64,000 nt of DNA from Syntrophopropionicum sp964397525. Lineage in GTDB: Bacteria > Bacillota > Desulfotomaculia > Desulfotomaculales > Pelotomaculaceae. The position numbers were made by a program, and so were the translations under genes. The DNA is taken from positions 16,015-80,014 of the forward strand of contig CAYNIY010000004.1 of assembly GCA_964397525.1 (NCBI GenBank). The letters run 5' to 3'. The notes below the pieces were generated by a model that saw only the letters and a program-made list of their open reading frames with translations, had not been told where the DNA came from and did no database searches. Positions 24,962 through 33,825 of the stretch are shown here, in pieces (the stretch's first letter is position 1; each line of letters opens with the position of its first letter).

Positions 24962-25747
24962 ATGAAAACAGTATTGACTATCGCGGGCTCGGATTCCTGC
25001 GGCGGCGCGGGGATACAGGCGGATCTGAAGACAATCAGTGCGCTGGGCGCATATGGGATGAGCGCTATCACGGCTGTCACCGCACAGAACACGATGGGTG
25101 TGTTTAGCGTCAGAGAGCTGGATGTGGATATCATCAGGGACCAGATCAATTGTCTTTATGATGATATTGCAGTTGATGCTGTCAAGATAGGCATGGTGTC
25201 GAGCATAGAGATCATTGATGTGATCGGGGAGTGCCTGCAAAAGAACCGGGCGGTAAACATTGTGGTGGACCCTGTAATGGTGTCCAAAAGCGGCTATCAC
25301 CTGCTGCGGGATGAAGCCAGGGAAGAACTGGTAAAGGTGCTCTTCCCCCTGGCTGAAGTTGTTACTCCGAATTTATATGAGGCGGAACTGTTGACCGGCG
25401 ATAAAATTGAAACCCTGGCACAGATGGAGCAGGCAGCTCTGAAGATACATGGTCTTGGCGGAGTTAAAGTAATTGTTAAGGGCGGACATTTAACCGGGGA
25501 CGCGATAGACGTGGTTTATGACGGCGAAAACTTCAGCTACCTGAAAGGGAAGAGAATTGAAACAAAAAATACTCACGGTACCGGCTGCACATTTTCATCA
25601 GCCATAGCGACCTTGCTGGCCAGGGGATACCTGCTTCCGGAGGCAGCCAGACAGGCGAAAGAATATATTAACGGCGCCATAGGGCATTCATTCGAACTGG
25701 GTCGCGGCGTCGGGCCTGCTAATCATTTTTATAATTTATGTCAATAG
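24962..25747 (+). CDS. thiD: Hydroxymethylpyrimidine/phosphomethylpyrimidine kinase
   Basis: ThiD phosphorylates HMP and HMP-P to HMP-PP, the pyrimidine half of thiamine. The 261 aa ribokinase-fold protein shows IAGSDSCGGAGIQADLKT at the start, ALGAYGMSAITAVTAQNT, DPVMVSKSGYHLL and the anion-hole segment KNTHGTGCTFSSAIA. A run of nine G immediately precedes the ATG at 24962; a longer in-frame ATG at 24923 lacks such a site. First gene of the TPP-controlled operon. Confidence 0.96.
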   Translation: MKTVLTIAGSDSCGGAGIQADLKTISALGAYGMSAITAVTAQNTMGVFSVRELDVDIIRDQINCLYDDIAVDAVKIGMVSSIEIIDVIGECLQKNRAVNIVVDPVMVSKSGYHLLRDEAREELVKVLFPLAEVVTPNLYEAELLTGDKIETLAQMEQAALKIHGLGGVKVIVKGGHLTGDAIDVVYDGENFSYLKGKRIETKNTHGTGCTFSSAIATLLARGYLLPEAARQAKEYINGAIGHSFELGRGVGPANHFYNLCQ

Positions 25748-25788
25748 GAGGGCTGTCTTTAAAATATTGTAACAGGGGGTATAAAAAT

Positions 25789-26592
25789 ATGCTTAAAAAT
25801 ATTGCTGAAGTACTGGGTAACGTAAGAGAGAAAACGCCGCTTGTCCAGGCGATCACAAACTATGTGACAATAAACGACTGCGCCAATATCCTGCTCTGCT
25901 TCGGCGCCTCACCCGCTATGTGCGAGGCCAGGACAGAGGCAGGGGGTTTCGCCGGCCTGATCTCGGCCCTGTACATCAACATCGGCACTCTGACTGATGA
26001 GCAAAAAGAAGCGGCGCTGCTGGCAGCCAGGAAAGCTTCTGAGCTGAACAAGCCGATCGTGCTGGACCCGGTTGCCTGCGGTGCCATACCCAGGAAAATG
26101 GAAGTTGTAAAAGAATTGTTGGATGCTGCTTATATTTCTGTGATCAAAGGGAATACCGGGGAAATAAAGTTTCTGGCCGGGCTGGCGGGGAAAGTCAGGG
26201 GTGTTGATTCCATAGATGACGGCCAGGGGGCGGTTGAAGCCTGCCGGACGCTGGCCAGACGGTACGGCACGGTCGTGGTTGCTACGGGTGAAACTGATAT
26301 TATCACGGATGGTGAGCGGACCTGTCTGATCCACAACGGGACGCCCATGCTGACGATGATTACAGGTGCGGGCTGTATGGCCGGGGCGTTGACAGCCGCC
26401 GCCGCAGGCGTCAATGATGACAGGTTTATCTCCAGTGCCGCCGCGATCCTGGCCATGGGGCTGGCTGGCGAGATGGCTGCGGGATCAATGGAAAGAGCAC
26501 TGCCGGGGACATTCAGGGCAAGGCTGTTCGATTATGTCTACAGTATGAAGGCCGGCAGCATACTGCAAAGGGGGAAGATTGAATGCTTATAG
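25789..26592 (+). CDS. thiM: Hydroxyethylthiazole kinase
   Basis: ThiM phosphorylates salvaged hydroxyethylthiazole for coupling to HMP-PP. The 267 aa protein shows TPLVQAITNYVTINDCAN, DPVACGAIPRK, IKGNTGEI and ITGAGCMAGALTAA. AGGGGGT is about 9 bases before the ATG; an in-frame ATG at 25738 overlapping thiD is the alternative. The gene overlaps thiE by 10 bases. Confidence 0.96.
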   Translation: MLKNIAEVLGNVREKTPLVQAITNYVTINDCANILLCFGASPAMCEARTEAGGFAGLISALYINIGTLTDEQKEAALLAARKASELNKPIVLDPVACGAIPRKMEVVKELLDAAYISVIKGNTGEIKFLAGLAGKVRGVDSIDDGQGAVEACRTLARRYGTVVVATGETDIITDGERTCLIHNGTPMLTMITGAGCMAGALTAAAAGVNDDRFISSAAAILAMGLAGEMAAGSMERALPGTFRARLFDYVYSMKAGSILQRGKIECL

Positions 26593-27206
26593 ACTATAGT
26601 CTTTATCTTGTCACTGACCGGGGCATGCTCAAGGGCGCAAACTTTTTTCATGCTGTCAGGGAGGCGATCAGAGGAGGTGTTACGCTCCTCCAGCTCAGGG
26701 AAAAGGATGTCAGCAGCAGTGATTTTTATAGCATTGCTGTAGAGATGAAAAAGCTGGCCAATTCATATCAGGTACCGCTGATCATAAATGACAGGCTGGA
26801 TATCGCCCTGGCAGTAGATGCTGACGGGCTGCATGTAGGGCAGGAGGACCTGCCACTGGAAGTGGCCAGAGAGTTGCTTGGTCCCGGGAAAATACTCGGA
26901 TACTCGGTTTCAAACCTTATTGAGGCGGAATACGGAGAGAAACATGGCGCAGATTATCTGGGGGCAGGACCTGTATACCACACCGGCAGCAAGGAGACGG
27001 CAACTGAACCCATCGGCATCGACGGGATCAAAAGAATTAAAAAAAGCGTGTCGATCCCTGTTGTGGGTATAGGCGGCATTGGGATGTCCAATATAGTGAA
27101 GGTAAAGGAATCGGGGATTGATGGTATATCTGTAATTTCCGCGATTTTAGGCAGGGATGACATTAATGCGGCGGCCAGAGACCTGAAAAAAGCCTGGAGT
27201 GAATGA
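26583..27206 (+). CDS. thiE: Thiamine phosphate synthase
   Basis: ThiE joins HMP-PP and thiazole phosphate into thiamine monophosphate. The 207 aa TIM-barrel shows LYLVTDRGML, LLQLREKDVSS, LIINDRLDIALAVDADGLH, GYSVSNLIEA, DYLGAGPVYHTGSK and VVGIGGIGMSN. It starts inside the thiM 3' end (10-base overlap), so translation is coupled. It is the joining step between the ThiD and ThiM branches. Confidence 0.97.
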   Translation: MLIDYSLYLVTDRGMLKGANFFHAVREAIRGGVTLLQLREKDVSSSDFYSIAVEMKKLANSYQVPLIINDRLDIALAVDADGLHVGQEDLPLEVARELLGPGKILGYSVSNLIEAEYGEKHGADYLGAGPVYHTGSKETATEPIGIDGIKRIKKSVSIPVVGIGGIGMSNIVKVKESGIDGISVISAILGRDDINAAARDLKKAWSE

Positions 27207-27254
27207 AGAGCTTGGAATTTTAGTGACAGATAATAGATGGAAGGACGTGTATTT

Positions 27255-28547
27255 TTGAAATTCACCACACAGATGGACGCTGCCCGAAAAGGTATCTTAA
27301 CCGCAGAAATGGAAATAGTGGCCCGTAATGAGTTAATAGAACCGAATAAACTGCGCCTGCTGGTAGGTGAGGGCAAAGTGGTTATACCTGCCAACAAGAA
27401 CCACTGTTCCCTTGAGCCGTGCGGTATCGGAGAGGGCCTCAAGACAAAAATCAATGTCAATCTCGGTATTTCCAAGGACTGCTGCAGTATTGAAACCGAG
27501 CTGGAAAAGGTGCAAAAGGCGATAGAGCTTAAGGCTGACGCAATCATGGACCTGAGCTGTTACGGCAAAACCGAGGAATTCAGGCGCCGGCTGGTAGAGA
27601 TGTCGCCGGCAGCGATCGGTACCGTGCCGGTCTATGATGCCGTGGGTTTCTACGATAAAGATCTGGAAAACATAACAGCAGCAGAATTTTTGGGTGTGGC
27701 AGAAAAACACGCGCGTGATGGGGTAGACTTTATGACCATCCACGCCGGCATTAACAGGGAAACTGCCGCCCGGTTTAAAAAGAACCCTCGTCTGACCAAC
27801 ATTGTATCCAGAGGCGGCGCCCTGTTGTATGCCTGGATGGAGTTGAACAACCGGGAAAACCCGTTTTTTGAATATTATGATGAACTCCTGGATATCTGTC
27901 GCAGGTATGATGTAACTGTCAGCCTTGGTGACGCCTGCCGTCCTGGCAGCATCAAAGACGCCACTGATGCTTCCCAGATCCAGGAACTGATTATCCTCGG
28001 GGAACTGACAAAACAAGCCTGGGAAAAAGATGTCCAGGTGATGATCGAGGGGCCGGGTCACATGGCGCTGCACGAAATAGCGCCCAATATGATTTTAGAG
28101 AAGAAATTATGCCACGGAGCGCCGTTTTATGTACTGGGGCCGCTTGTTACCGATGTAGCTCCCGGTTATGATCATATTACCAGCGCCATCGGCGGCGCCA
28201 TCGCGGCTGCCAACGGCGCAGACTTCCTCTGCTATGTCACGCCGGCGGAACACTTAAGGCTGCCGACACTGGAGGATATGAAAGAAGGCATTATTGCTTC
28301 GCGCATCGCCGCCCACGCCGCCGATATCGCGAAGGGCTTACCGGGTGCAGTGCTCTGGGATAATGAAATGAGCGCAGCCAGGCGCAGCCTGGACTGGAGA
28401 AAAATGTTCGAACTGGCGATGGATCCGGAAAAAGCCAAGCGTTACAGGGCTGAATCCTCGCCGGAGAATGAGGATACCTGCACCATGTGCGGCAAAATGT
28501 GCGCTGTGCGCAACATGAACAAGGTTATAAGCGGAGAAAAATTATGA
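27255..28547 (+). CDS. thiC: Phosphomethylpyrimidine synthase ThiC
   Basis: ThiC is the radical SAM enzyme that rearranges AIR to HMP-P. The 430 aa protein begins KFTTQMDAARKGILT and has the core EGPGHMALHEI, GPLVTDVAPGYDHI and CYVTPAEHLRLP. The cluster motif is CTMCGKMC, that is CX2CX3C, rather than the CX2CX4C of E. coli ThiC. The TTG at 27255 follows GGAAGGACG at good spacing; an ATG 18 bases earlier lacks a site. Position in the thi operon favours ThiC over the related 5-hydroxybenzimidazole synthase BzaF. Its stop overlaps the next ATG (ATGA). Confidence 0.95.
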   Translation: MKFTTQMDAARKGILTAEMEIVARNELIEPNKLRLLVGEGKVVIPANKNHCSLEPCGIGEGLKTKINVNLGISKDCCSIETELEKVQKAIELKADAIMDLSCYGKTEEFRRRLVEMSPAAIGTVPVYDAVGFYDKDLENITAAEFLGVAEKHARDGVDFMTIHAGINRETAARFKKNPRLTNIVSRGGALLYAWMELNNRENPFFEYYDELLDICRRYDVTVSLGDACRPGSIKDATDASQIQELIILGELTKQAWEKDVQVMIEGPGHMALHEIAPNMILEKKLCHGAPFYVLGPLVTDVAPGYDHITSAIGGAIAAANGADFLCYVTPAEHLRLPTLEDMKEGIIASRIAAHAADIAKGLPGAVLWDNEMSAARRSLDWRKMFELAMDPEKAKRYRAESSPENEDTCTMCGKMCAVRNMNKVISGEKL

Positions 28548-29203
28548 AAGCGGAAGCAGCTATGAAAGTAAATAGCATAGTATTTTTTATTGACTTCGAC
28601 GGCACCATAACGAAAAAAGATACCTGCGCCGCTATGGTTGAGGCGTTTGCCGGCGATGGCTGGCGGGAAATAAATGAGCGCTGGGAAAGAAAGGAGATTT
28701 CCACAGAGCAGTGCGCCAACATGACCTTCAGCCTTTTCCGGGGTGATATCAGCGATCTGGATAAGCTGATGGACACCATGGAAATTGACGAGTATTTCAA
28801 AGAGTTTATTGATTTTTGCCGTAACAAGGGCTACGGAGTCTTTATACTCAGCGACGGTTATGATTACTGCATTAAAAATGTGTTTGCCAGGTATGATATT
28901 GAATTGCCGTATTATGCGAACAGGATGGTTTATGATGAGGGCTTCAGGATCGAATGTTCCGGCACAAATCCAGACTGCGGGATCTGTGGGACCTGTAAAA
29001 GCAGTTTGCTTGAAAGCCTGAAAGGTGAGGGTAACCTGGTTGTCTATGTTGGAGACGGCTATTCAGATACCTGCCCCGCCACGAAGGCCGATGTGATATT
29101 TGCCAGGGATGATCTGCACAGGTACTGCAGGGATAACGGCATCAGCGCCAGGTATTTTGATACCTTCAACGATATTATTTTATATTTGCGTTCATTGTTA
29201 TAG
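28544..29203 (+). CDS. HAD phosphatase with Cys cluster, in the thi operon
   Basis: HAD-superfamily IB phosphatase (SerB/MtnX-like), 219 aa. Motif I is FFIDFDGTITKKDT (Asp17 nucleophile, Asp19), motif II is ILSDGYDYCI, and motif III/IV is VYVGDGYSDTCPA. Between them lies CSGTNPDCGICGTCK (C-x6-C-x2-C-x2-C), which could hold a metal. It overlaps thiC by four bases (ATGA), so it belongs to the TPP-regulated operon. A phosphatase acting on thiamine monophosphate or a related intermediate is a reasonable guess but is unproven. An internal ATG at 28562 is a possible alternative start. Confidence 0.85.
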   Translation: MKAEAAMKVNSIVFFIDFDGTITKKDTCAAMVEAFAGDGWREINERWERKEISTEQCANMTFSLFRGDISDLDKLMDTMEIDEYFKEFIDFCRNKGYGVFILSDGYDYCIKNVFARYDIELPYYANRMVYDEGFRIECSGTNPDCGICGTCKSSLLESLKGEGNLVVYVGDGYSDTCPATKADVIFARDDLHRYCRDNGISARYFDTFNDIILYLRSLL

Positions 29204-29356
29204 CAAGTGATACATGTGATAGGAAACCGCCAGAAACTATAAAAACTTTTTATGGAAATTTTATTAAACTTCGGCAAGAACGAGATTCTTCATTTCGTTT
29301 ATGAAAGACAGGGATTAAACAAGGATTTACGCGTCTCTGTCGCTGAAGTTTATTTT

Positions 29357-29387
29357 TTGTTTTAAGATATGGCATCCATGATATAAT
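29357..29387 (+). promoter_or_regulatory. Extended -10 promoter of uppP
   Basis: Perfect TATAAT (29382-29387) with TG at 29379-29380. The best -35 is TTGTTT (29357-29362) at a long 19-base spacing. Confidence 0.55.
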
Positions 29388-29416
29388 TAAAAGATGTAGT
29401 ATCGGGGGGTGTTTTT

Positions 29417-30208
29417 TTGACGGTATTTCAAGCACTGGTGATGGGTGTGATCCAGGGTTTGGGTGAATTCCTTCCCATATCCAGCTCGGCACACCTGGTA
29501 CTGGCGCCTTGGGCTTTTGGCTGGGAAGATCCCGGCCTGTCCTTTGACGTGGCGCTGCACATGGGAACGCTGTTTGCCGTGGCGGCATTCTTCTGGAGGG
29601 ACTGGGCAGAACTTTTCAGCGAGGCCATAATTAAGCGCAGCGGCAGTCAAAAGGCCTCTATGTTCTGGTACCTGATGGTGGCGACTATTCCCGGTGGACT
29701 GGCCGGCTACCTTTTAGAAGAGCAGGCGGAAACTATTTTCAGAAACCCGCTGGTCATAGCTGTGATGCTGATTTCCATGGGCATAATACTATACCTGGTT
29801 GACCGTTACGCGCTAAAAAGAAAAGACATGCATAAAATAGCATTTTCTGACAGCCTGCTGATTGGGCTGTCACAGGCCTTTGCCATCATCCCCGGGGTTT
29901 CCCGCTCCGGTGTGACCATGACTGCGGGGCGGGCGCTCGGCATGACGCGCGAAACTGCAGCCCGGTTTTCATTTCTGTTGTCCACCCCGATAATACTTGG
30001 CGCGGGGGTAATGAAAGTAGGAGATATAGCGCCAGGTGATATTAACCTTGCTTTCATTACAGGAATTGTGTCAGCTGCTGTGGTTGGTTTCCTCTCCATT
30101 GGATTTCTCCTTAAGTACCTGACTGAAAGAAGCTTTGCACTGTTTGTATGGTACCGCTTATTCCTGGGCCTTGCTATTATCATGCTGGTTTTTGTCCGGG
30201 CGGCGTAA
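29417..30208 (+). CDS. uppP: Undecaprenyl-diphosphatase
   Basis: UppP (BacA) removes phosphate from undecaprenyl diphosphate and recycles the lipid carrier for cell wall synthesis; it also confers bacitracin tolerance. The 263 aa membrane protein has about eight hydrophobic helices and both signatures, QGLGEFLPISSSAHL (residues 14-28) and PGVSRSGVTMTAG. The TTG start follows GGGGGGTG by 7 bases. It stands alone behind its own promoter. Confidence 0.96.
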   Translation: MTVFQALVMGVIQGLGEFLPISSSAHLVLAPWAFGWEDPGLSFDVALHMGTLFAVAAFFWRDWAELFSEAIIKRSGSQKASMFWYLMVATIPGGLAGYLLEEQAETIFRNPLVIAVMLISMGIILYLVDRYALKRKDMHKIAFSDSLLIGLSQAFAIIPGVSRSGVTMTAGRALGMTRETAARFSFLLSTPIILGAGVMKVGDIAPGDINLAFITGIVSAAVVGFLSIGFLLKYLTERSFALFVWYRLFLGLAIIMLVFVRAA

Positions 30209-30328
30209 CAGATTCTCGAAATATATAGCACTGCCAAGCCCTCTTCCAATATGCCGGGAGGGCCGGTATTATAAGTATTTAAAGGATTTTCAGCCCGGCT
30301 GTGGTATATTATTTCTGGAGGTTTTAAC

Positions 30329-32566
30329 ATGGGTGCTCAGGGGCAATTAAAGGATGAACTGAAATATGAAATATTTGGTATCGCCCTGTTTGCGTTGGGT
30401 ATACTGGGTATTGTCAGCCTGCTGTCACCCGACGCAGGCTACATCAGCGCGATAATTTACCGGGCCCTCAAGAGCATTGCCGGTGAAGGCAGTTATATAT
30501 TCCCCTTCCTTTTAATTTTAATCGGGGTGAAATTGGTACGCAGCCGGAGCCAGGCCAAGATTAACGATCAGATGTACGGAGTGATCCTGTTATTCCTGGT
30601 CGTTCTTGCTTTTTTCCACCTGGCAATTCCGGTTGACGATTCTTTTTCAGCAGGCCTGGCAGGTGACGGCGGAGGATTAATCGGAGCGCTGATCAGTTAT
30701 ATCTGCAGGAAGTCTTTCGGTATCACAGGCACCTATGTTATCCTGATCGCTGCAGCTGTAATCGCGCTGCTGCTTCTGACCAACCTTTCTGCATCGGCCA
30801 TGATAAAAGGATTTACAGAGAAAGTGCAGCAGGCATTAAAAAAATTATGGCAGACTGTCATGAACTTTATCTTTGAAGAGGTAGACGAGGGAAAAGAAGT
30901 CAGGGCTGCCGCACCGGTTATTTTTGATCACGAGGAAGAACAGCTTTCTGCTTTTGATCGGTTTAACAATGAAATGGTTAAAAGTGAGAAAGAAAGGCTC
31001 CCCATATTGACTCCTGCTGTAAAAAGCAGGCAGGAAGTCACTGGTGAAGCGGCCGCTGGCGGCGGAACAGATGCATCAGGGGGGGATAATGAAGTTTTTG
31101 ATCTTTTTGCCAAAGGTTACACGCGCGAATTACCTTCTTACCGGCTGCCTCCCGTATCGCTTCTCTCGCGGCCGCCCCGTGCAAAAAATGTGCGTTTAAA
31201 CAAAGATATTAATGAAAACATACGCATACTCGAAGAAACCCTGGAGAGCTTCGGGGTAAAAGCCAAAGTGCTGCAGGTCTCCAGAGGGCCGGCTATCACG
31301 CGTTATGAGATCCAGCCGCCTTCCGGGGTGAAGGTCAGCCGGATTGTTGCACTGGCTGACGACATTGCCCTTTCAATGGCCGCGCCGGATGTGCGCATTG
31401 AGGCGCCGATTCCCGGTAAAGCTGCCGTGGGGATAGAGGTGCCGAACAAAGAGATTTCCATGGTCCACCTGAGAGACCTCCTGGAGTCGCAGGAATTTCT
31501 TCAGTCGGGATCCAAGCTTAGCATAGCTCTGGGTAAGGATATTGCCGGTAACCCGGAAGTTGCCGATCTGACAAAAATGCCGCATTTGTTAATTGCAGGC
31601 GCCACAGGTTCCGGTAAAAGCGTATGCCTTAATACGCTGATCGCCAGCATCCTGTTCAAGGCCTCGCCGGAAGAAGTAAAATTACTGATGATTGACCCCA
31701 AGATGGTTGAGCTGGCAACTTACAATGGCATACCCCACCTGGTTAATCCGGTAGTCACCGATCCCAAGAAGGCGGCAACGGCCCTGCGCTGGGCAGTCAG
31801 GGAGATGGAGCGGCGTTATGCGCTCTTTGCTCAAGCTGAAGCGCGTGATATAACACGTTACAACAAATTATTTGCAAACAAGGATCACAGCAGCGGCGAG
31901 CAGCCCCTGCCTTTGATTGTAGTAATTATCGATGAGCTGGCTGACCTGATGATGGTGGCGCCGGCGGATGTTGAGGACGCTGTCTGCAGGCTGGCGCAGA
32001 TGGCCAGAGCTGCGGGAATACACCTGGTTGTTGCCACACAGCGGCCATCGGTTGATGTGATTACCGGGCTGATCAAGGCCAATATTCCTTCAAGAATATC
32101 ATTTGCTGTTTCATCCCAAATCGATTCCCGGACAATCCTTGACATGGCCGGGGCGGAAAAGCTGCTTGGAAAAGGGGATATGTTGTTCTTTCCGATGGGT
32201 GCGTCGAAACCTGTGCGGATCCAGGGAGCGTACCTATCAGACCGTGAAGTGGAGGACCTGGTTAATTACCTGAAGAAACAGGCTGAACCGGTTTATGATG
32301 AGGAAATCCTTACGGTGGTACAAGAAGACGAAGTAATGCCGGAAATGGAAGACGAGCTGCTGGCTCAGGCAGTAAAAATCCTGATTGAAAGCGGACATGC
32401 CTCGATTTCCATGCTTCAGAGGCGCCTGCATATCGGTTATGCCAGGGCTGCGCGGCTGATAGACATGATGGAGCAGCGTGGCATTGTAGGCGGTTACGAG
32501 GGCAGCAAACCGAGATCGGTTCTGATGACCCTGGACCAGTACAACCAGGTTTTCAGGCAGAAATAA
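30329..32566 (+). CDS. ftsK: FtsK/SpoIIIE family DNA translocase
   Basis: Membrane-anchored hexameric DNA pump for chromosome segregation at the septum, or into the forespore if it acts as SpoIIIE. The 745 aa protein has about four membrane segments in the first 155 residues, a short charged linker, a beta domain starting near SFGVKAKVLQVSRGPAITRY, the motor with Walker A GATGSGKS (about 423-430) and Walker B VVIIDELADLMMV, and a C-terminal gamma winged helix (about 675-745). CTGGAGG lies 8 bases before the ATG. The short linker is typical of the SpoIIIE/SftA side; the two roles cannot be told apart by sequence alone. Confidence 0.95.
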   Translation: MGAQGQLKDELKYEIFGIALFALGILGIVSLLSPDAGYISAIIYRALKSIAGEGSYIFPFLLILIGVKLVRSRSQAKINDQMYGVILLFLVVLAFFHLAIPVDDSFSAGLAGDGGGLIGALISYICRKSFGITGTYVILIAAAVIALLLLTNLSASAMIKGFTEKVQQALKKLWQTVMNFIFEEVDEGKEVRAAAPVIFDHEEEQLSAFDRFNNEMVKSEKERLPILTPAVKSRQEVTGEAAAGGGTDASGGDNEVFDLFAKGYTRELPSYRLPPVSLLSRPPRAKNVRLNKDINENIRILEETLESFGVKAKVLQVSRGPAITRYEIQPPSGVKVSRIVALADDIALSMAAPDVRIEAPIPGKAAVGIEVPNKEISMVHLRDLLESQEFLQSGSKLSIALGKDIAGNPEVADLTKMPHLLIAGATGSGKSVCLNTLIASILFKASPEEVKLLMIDPKMVELATYNGIPHLVNPVVTDPKKAATALRWAVREMERRYALFAQAEARDITRYNKLFANKDHSSGEQPLPLIVVIIDELADLMMVAPADVEDAVCRLAQMARAAGIHLVVATQRPSVDVITGLIKANIPSRISFAVSSQIDSRTILDMAGAEKLLGKGDMLFFPMGASKPVRIQGAYLSDREVEDLVNYLKKQAEPVYDEEILTVVQEDEVMPEMEDELLAQAVKILIESGHASISMLQRRLHIGYARAARLIDMMEQRGIVGGYEGSKPRSVLMTLDQYNQVFRQK

Positions 32567-32629
32567 AACATCATATAACTCTGGTTAAAACCGGCTTGAA
32601 TAAAATTGTGAGGTTGTGGACAAGCTTTA

Positions 32630-33676
32630 ATGATTGCAGAGATTACAATAAACGAAGCATTCAAGATGAACAAAGCGCTGTTTGTTGATGTGCGTTCAGA
32701 AGACGAGTATGCAAAAGATACAATCCCCGGTGCTGTTAATGTCCCTGTCTTAAATAACGAAGAACGGGCCCTGGTGGGGACTTTATACCATCGTGAAGAT
32801 TCTGCCTCCGCCAGAAGGCTTGCCCTGGAACTGGTGGCGCCGAAACTTCCCGGCAAGATAGCCAGTGTTGACAGCAATGCTCCCGACGGTGAACTTGTTG
32901 TTTTCTGCTGGCGCGGCGGTGAACGCAGCAGGTTTATGGCATCAGTGCTTGACACCATGGGTTACAACGTCTACCGGATCAGAGGCGGTTATAAATCCTA
33001 CCGCCGTTATGTTAAAGAGTATCTGGATAAGGAAGAGCTGACCCAGAGAGCAGTTGTCCTACATGGTTTGACCGGGGTTGGGAAGACCGATGTGCTGAAG
33101 CGCCTGGGGCAAAAAGGGCTGCCAGTGCTGGATCTGGAAGGATTGGCCCAGCATAGGGGATCAGTTTACGGCAAGATCGGGTTACCGCCCTCGCCGTCGC
33201 AAAAAGCTTTTGAGAGTGAAATAGTAAGATTTTTGTCTTCTATTGAGGACGAAGGAATATTTATCGTGGAGTGCGAAAGCAGAAGGGTAGGGAACCTGCT
33301 TGTCCCGCCGCCATTGATGAGGGCGATCAGGGATGGGGTAAGAGTACTGCTGTATGCCCCACTGGCAGACAGGGTCAGGCGGATCCATGAAGTTTATACG
33401 GATGGCCCTGGGAATAACGTTGAGAAATTACAGGAAGCCACTGCTTCACTGTCAAAAAAAATAGGCCGCAGCAAGGCTGAAGAACTAAATAGGATGCTGG
33501 AAGAAAGAAATTTTGAACCAGTATTTTCATTTCTGCTGCAAAAACATTACGATCCGCTATATAAGTACCCGGAAGGGCCGAGCGAGGATTACAATTTTGC
33601 AGTGGACACGAAAGACATTGAAGAAGCGTCTGATCTGGTCTACAATTTTGTGGCAAGTCTGCCGAAATATAAATGA
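32630..33676 (+). CDS. mnmH: tRNA 2-selenouridine synthase
   Basis: MnmH (SelU/YbbB) replaces sulfur with selenium at the wobble uridine of some tRNAs, using selenophosphate and passing through a geranylated intermediate. The 348 aa protein has an N-terminal rhodanese domain (FVDVRSEDEYAKDTIPGAVN) with the catalytic Cys93 in FCWRGGERS, then a P-loop domain with GLTGVGKT (146-153). Both halves are intact. No selD is in the window. The ribosome site before the ATG is weak. A role in selenium metabolism follows if selD exists elsewhere in the genome. Confidence 0.92.
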   Translation: MIAEITINEAFKMNKALFVDVRSEDEYAKDTIPGAVNVPVLNNEERALVGTLYHREDSASARRLALELVAPKLPGKIASVDSNAPDGELVVFCWRGGERSRFMASVLDTMGYNVYRIRGGYKSYRRYVKEYLDKEELTQRAVVLHGLTGVGKTDVLKRLGQKGLPVLDLEGLAQHRGSVYGKIGLPPSPSQKAFESEIVRFLSSIEDEGIFIVECESRRVGNLLVPPPLMRAIRDGVRVLLYAPLADRVRRIHEVYTDGPGNNVEKLQEATASLSKKIGRSKAEELNRMLEERNFEPVFSFLLQKHYDPLYKYPEGPSEDYNFAVDTKDIEEASDLVYNFVASLPKYK

Positions 33677-33825
33677 TAAGACTATCAGACAGAAAAAGAC
33701 AAGCTATGATATGGTTTTAGTCAGGTACAGCAAGGCGAACAAGGTTATATGTCAATTTACACCAGCCGCTGTTTAATAACTGGAAATGATAAAATCAACT
33801 TTAGGCTGGCTGAGAGGTGAGTCTT

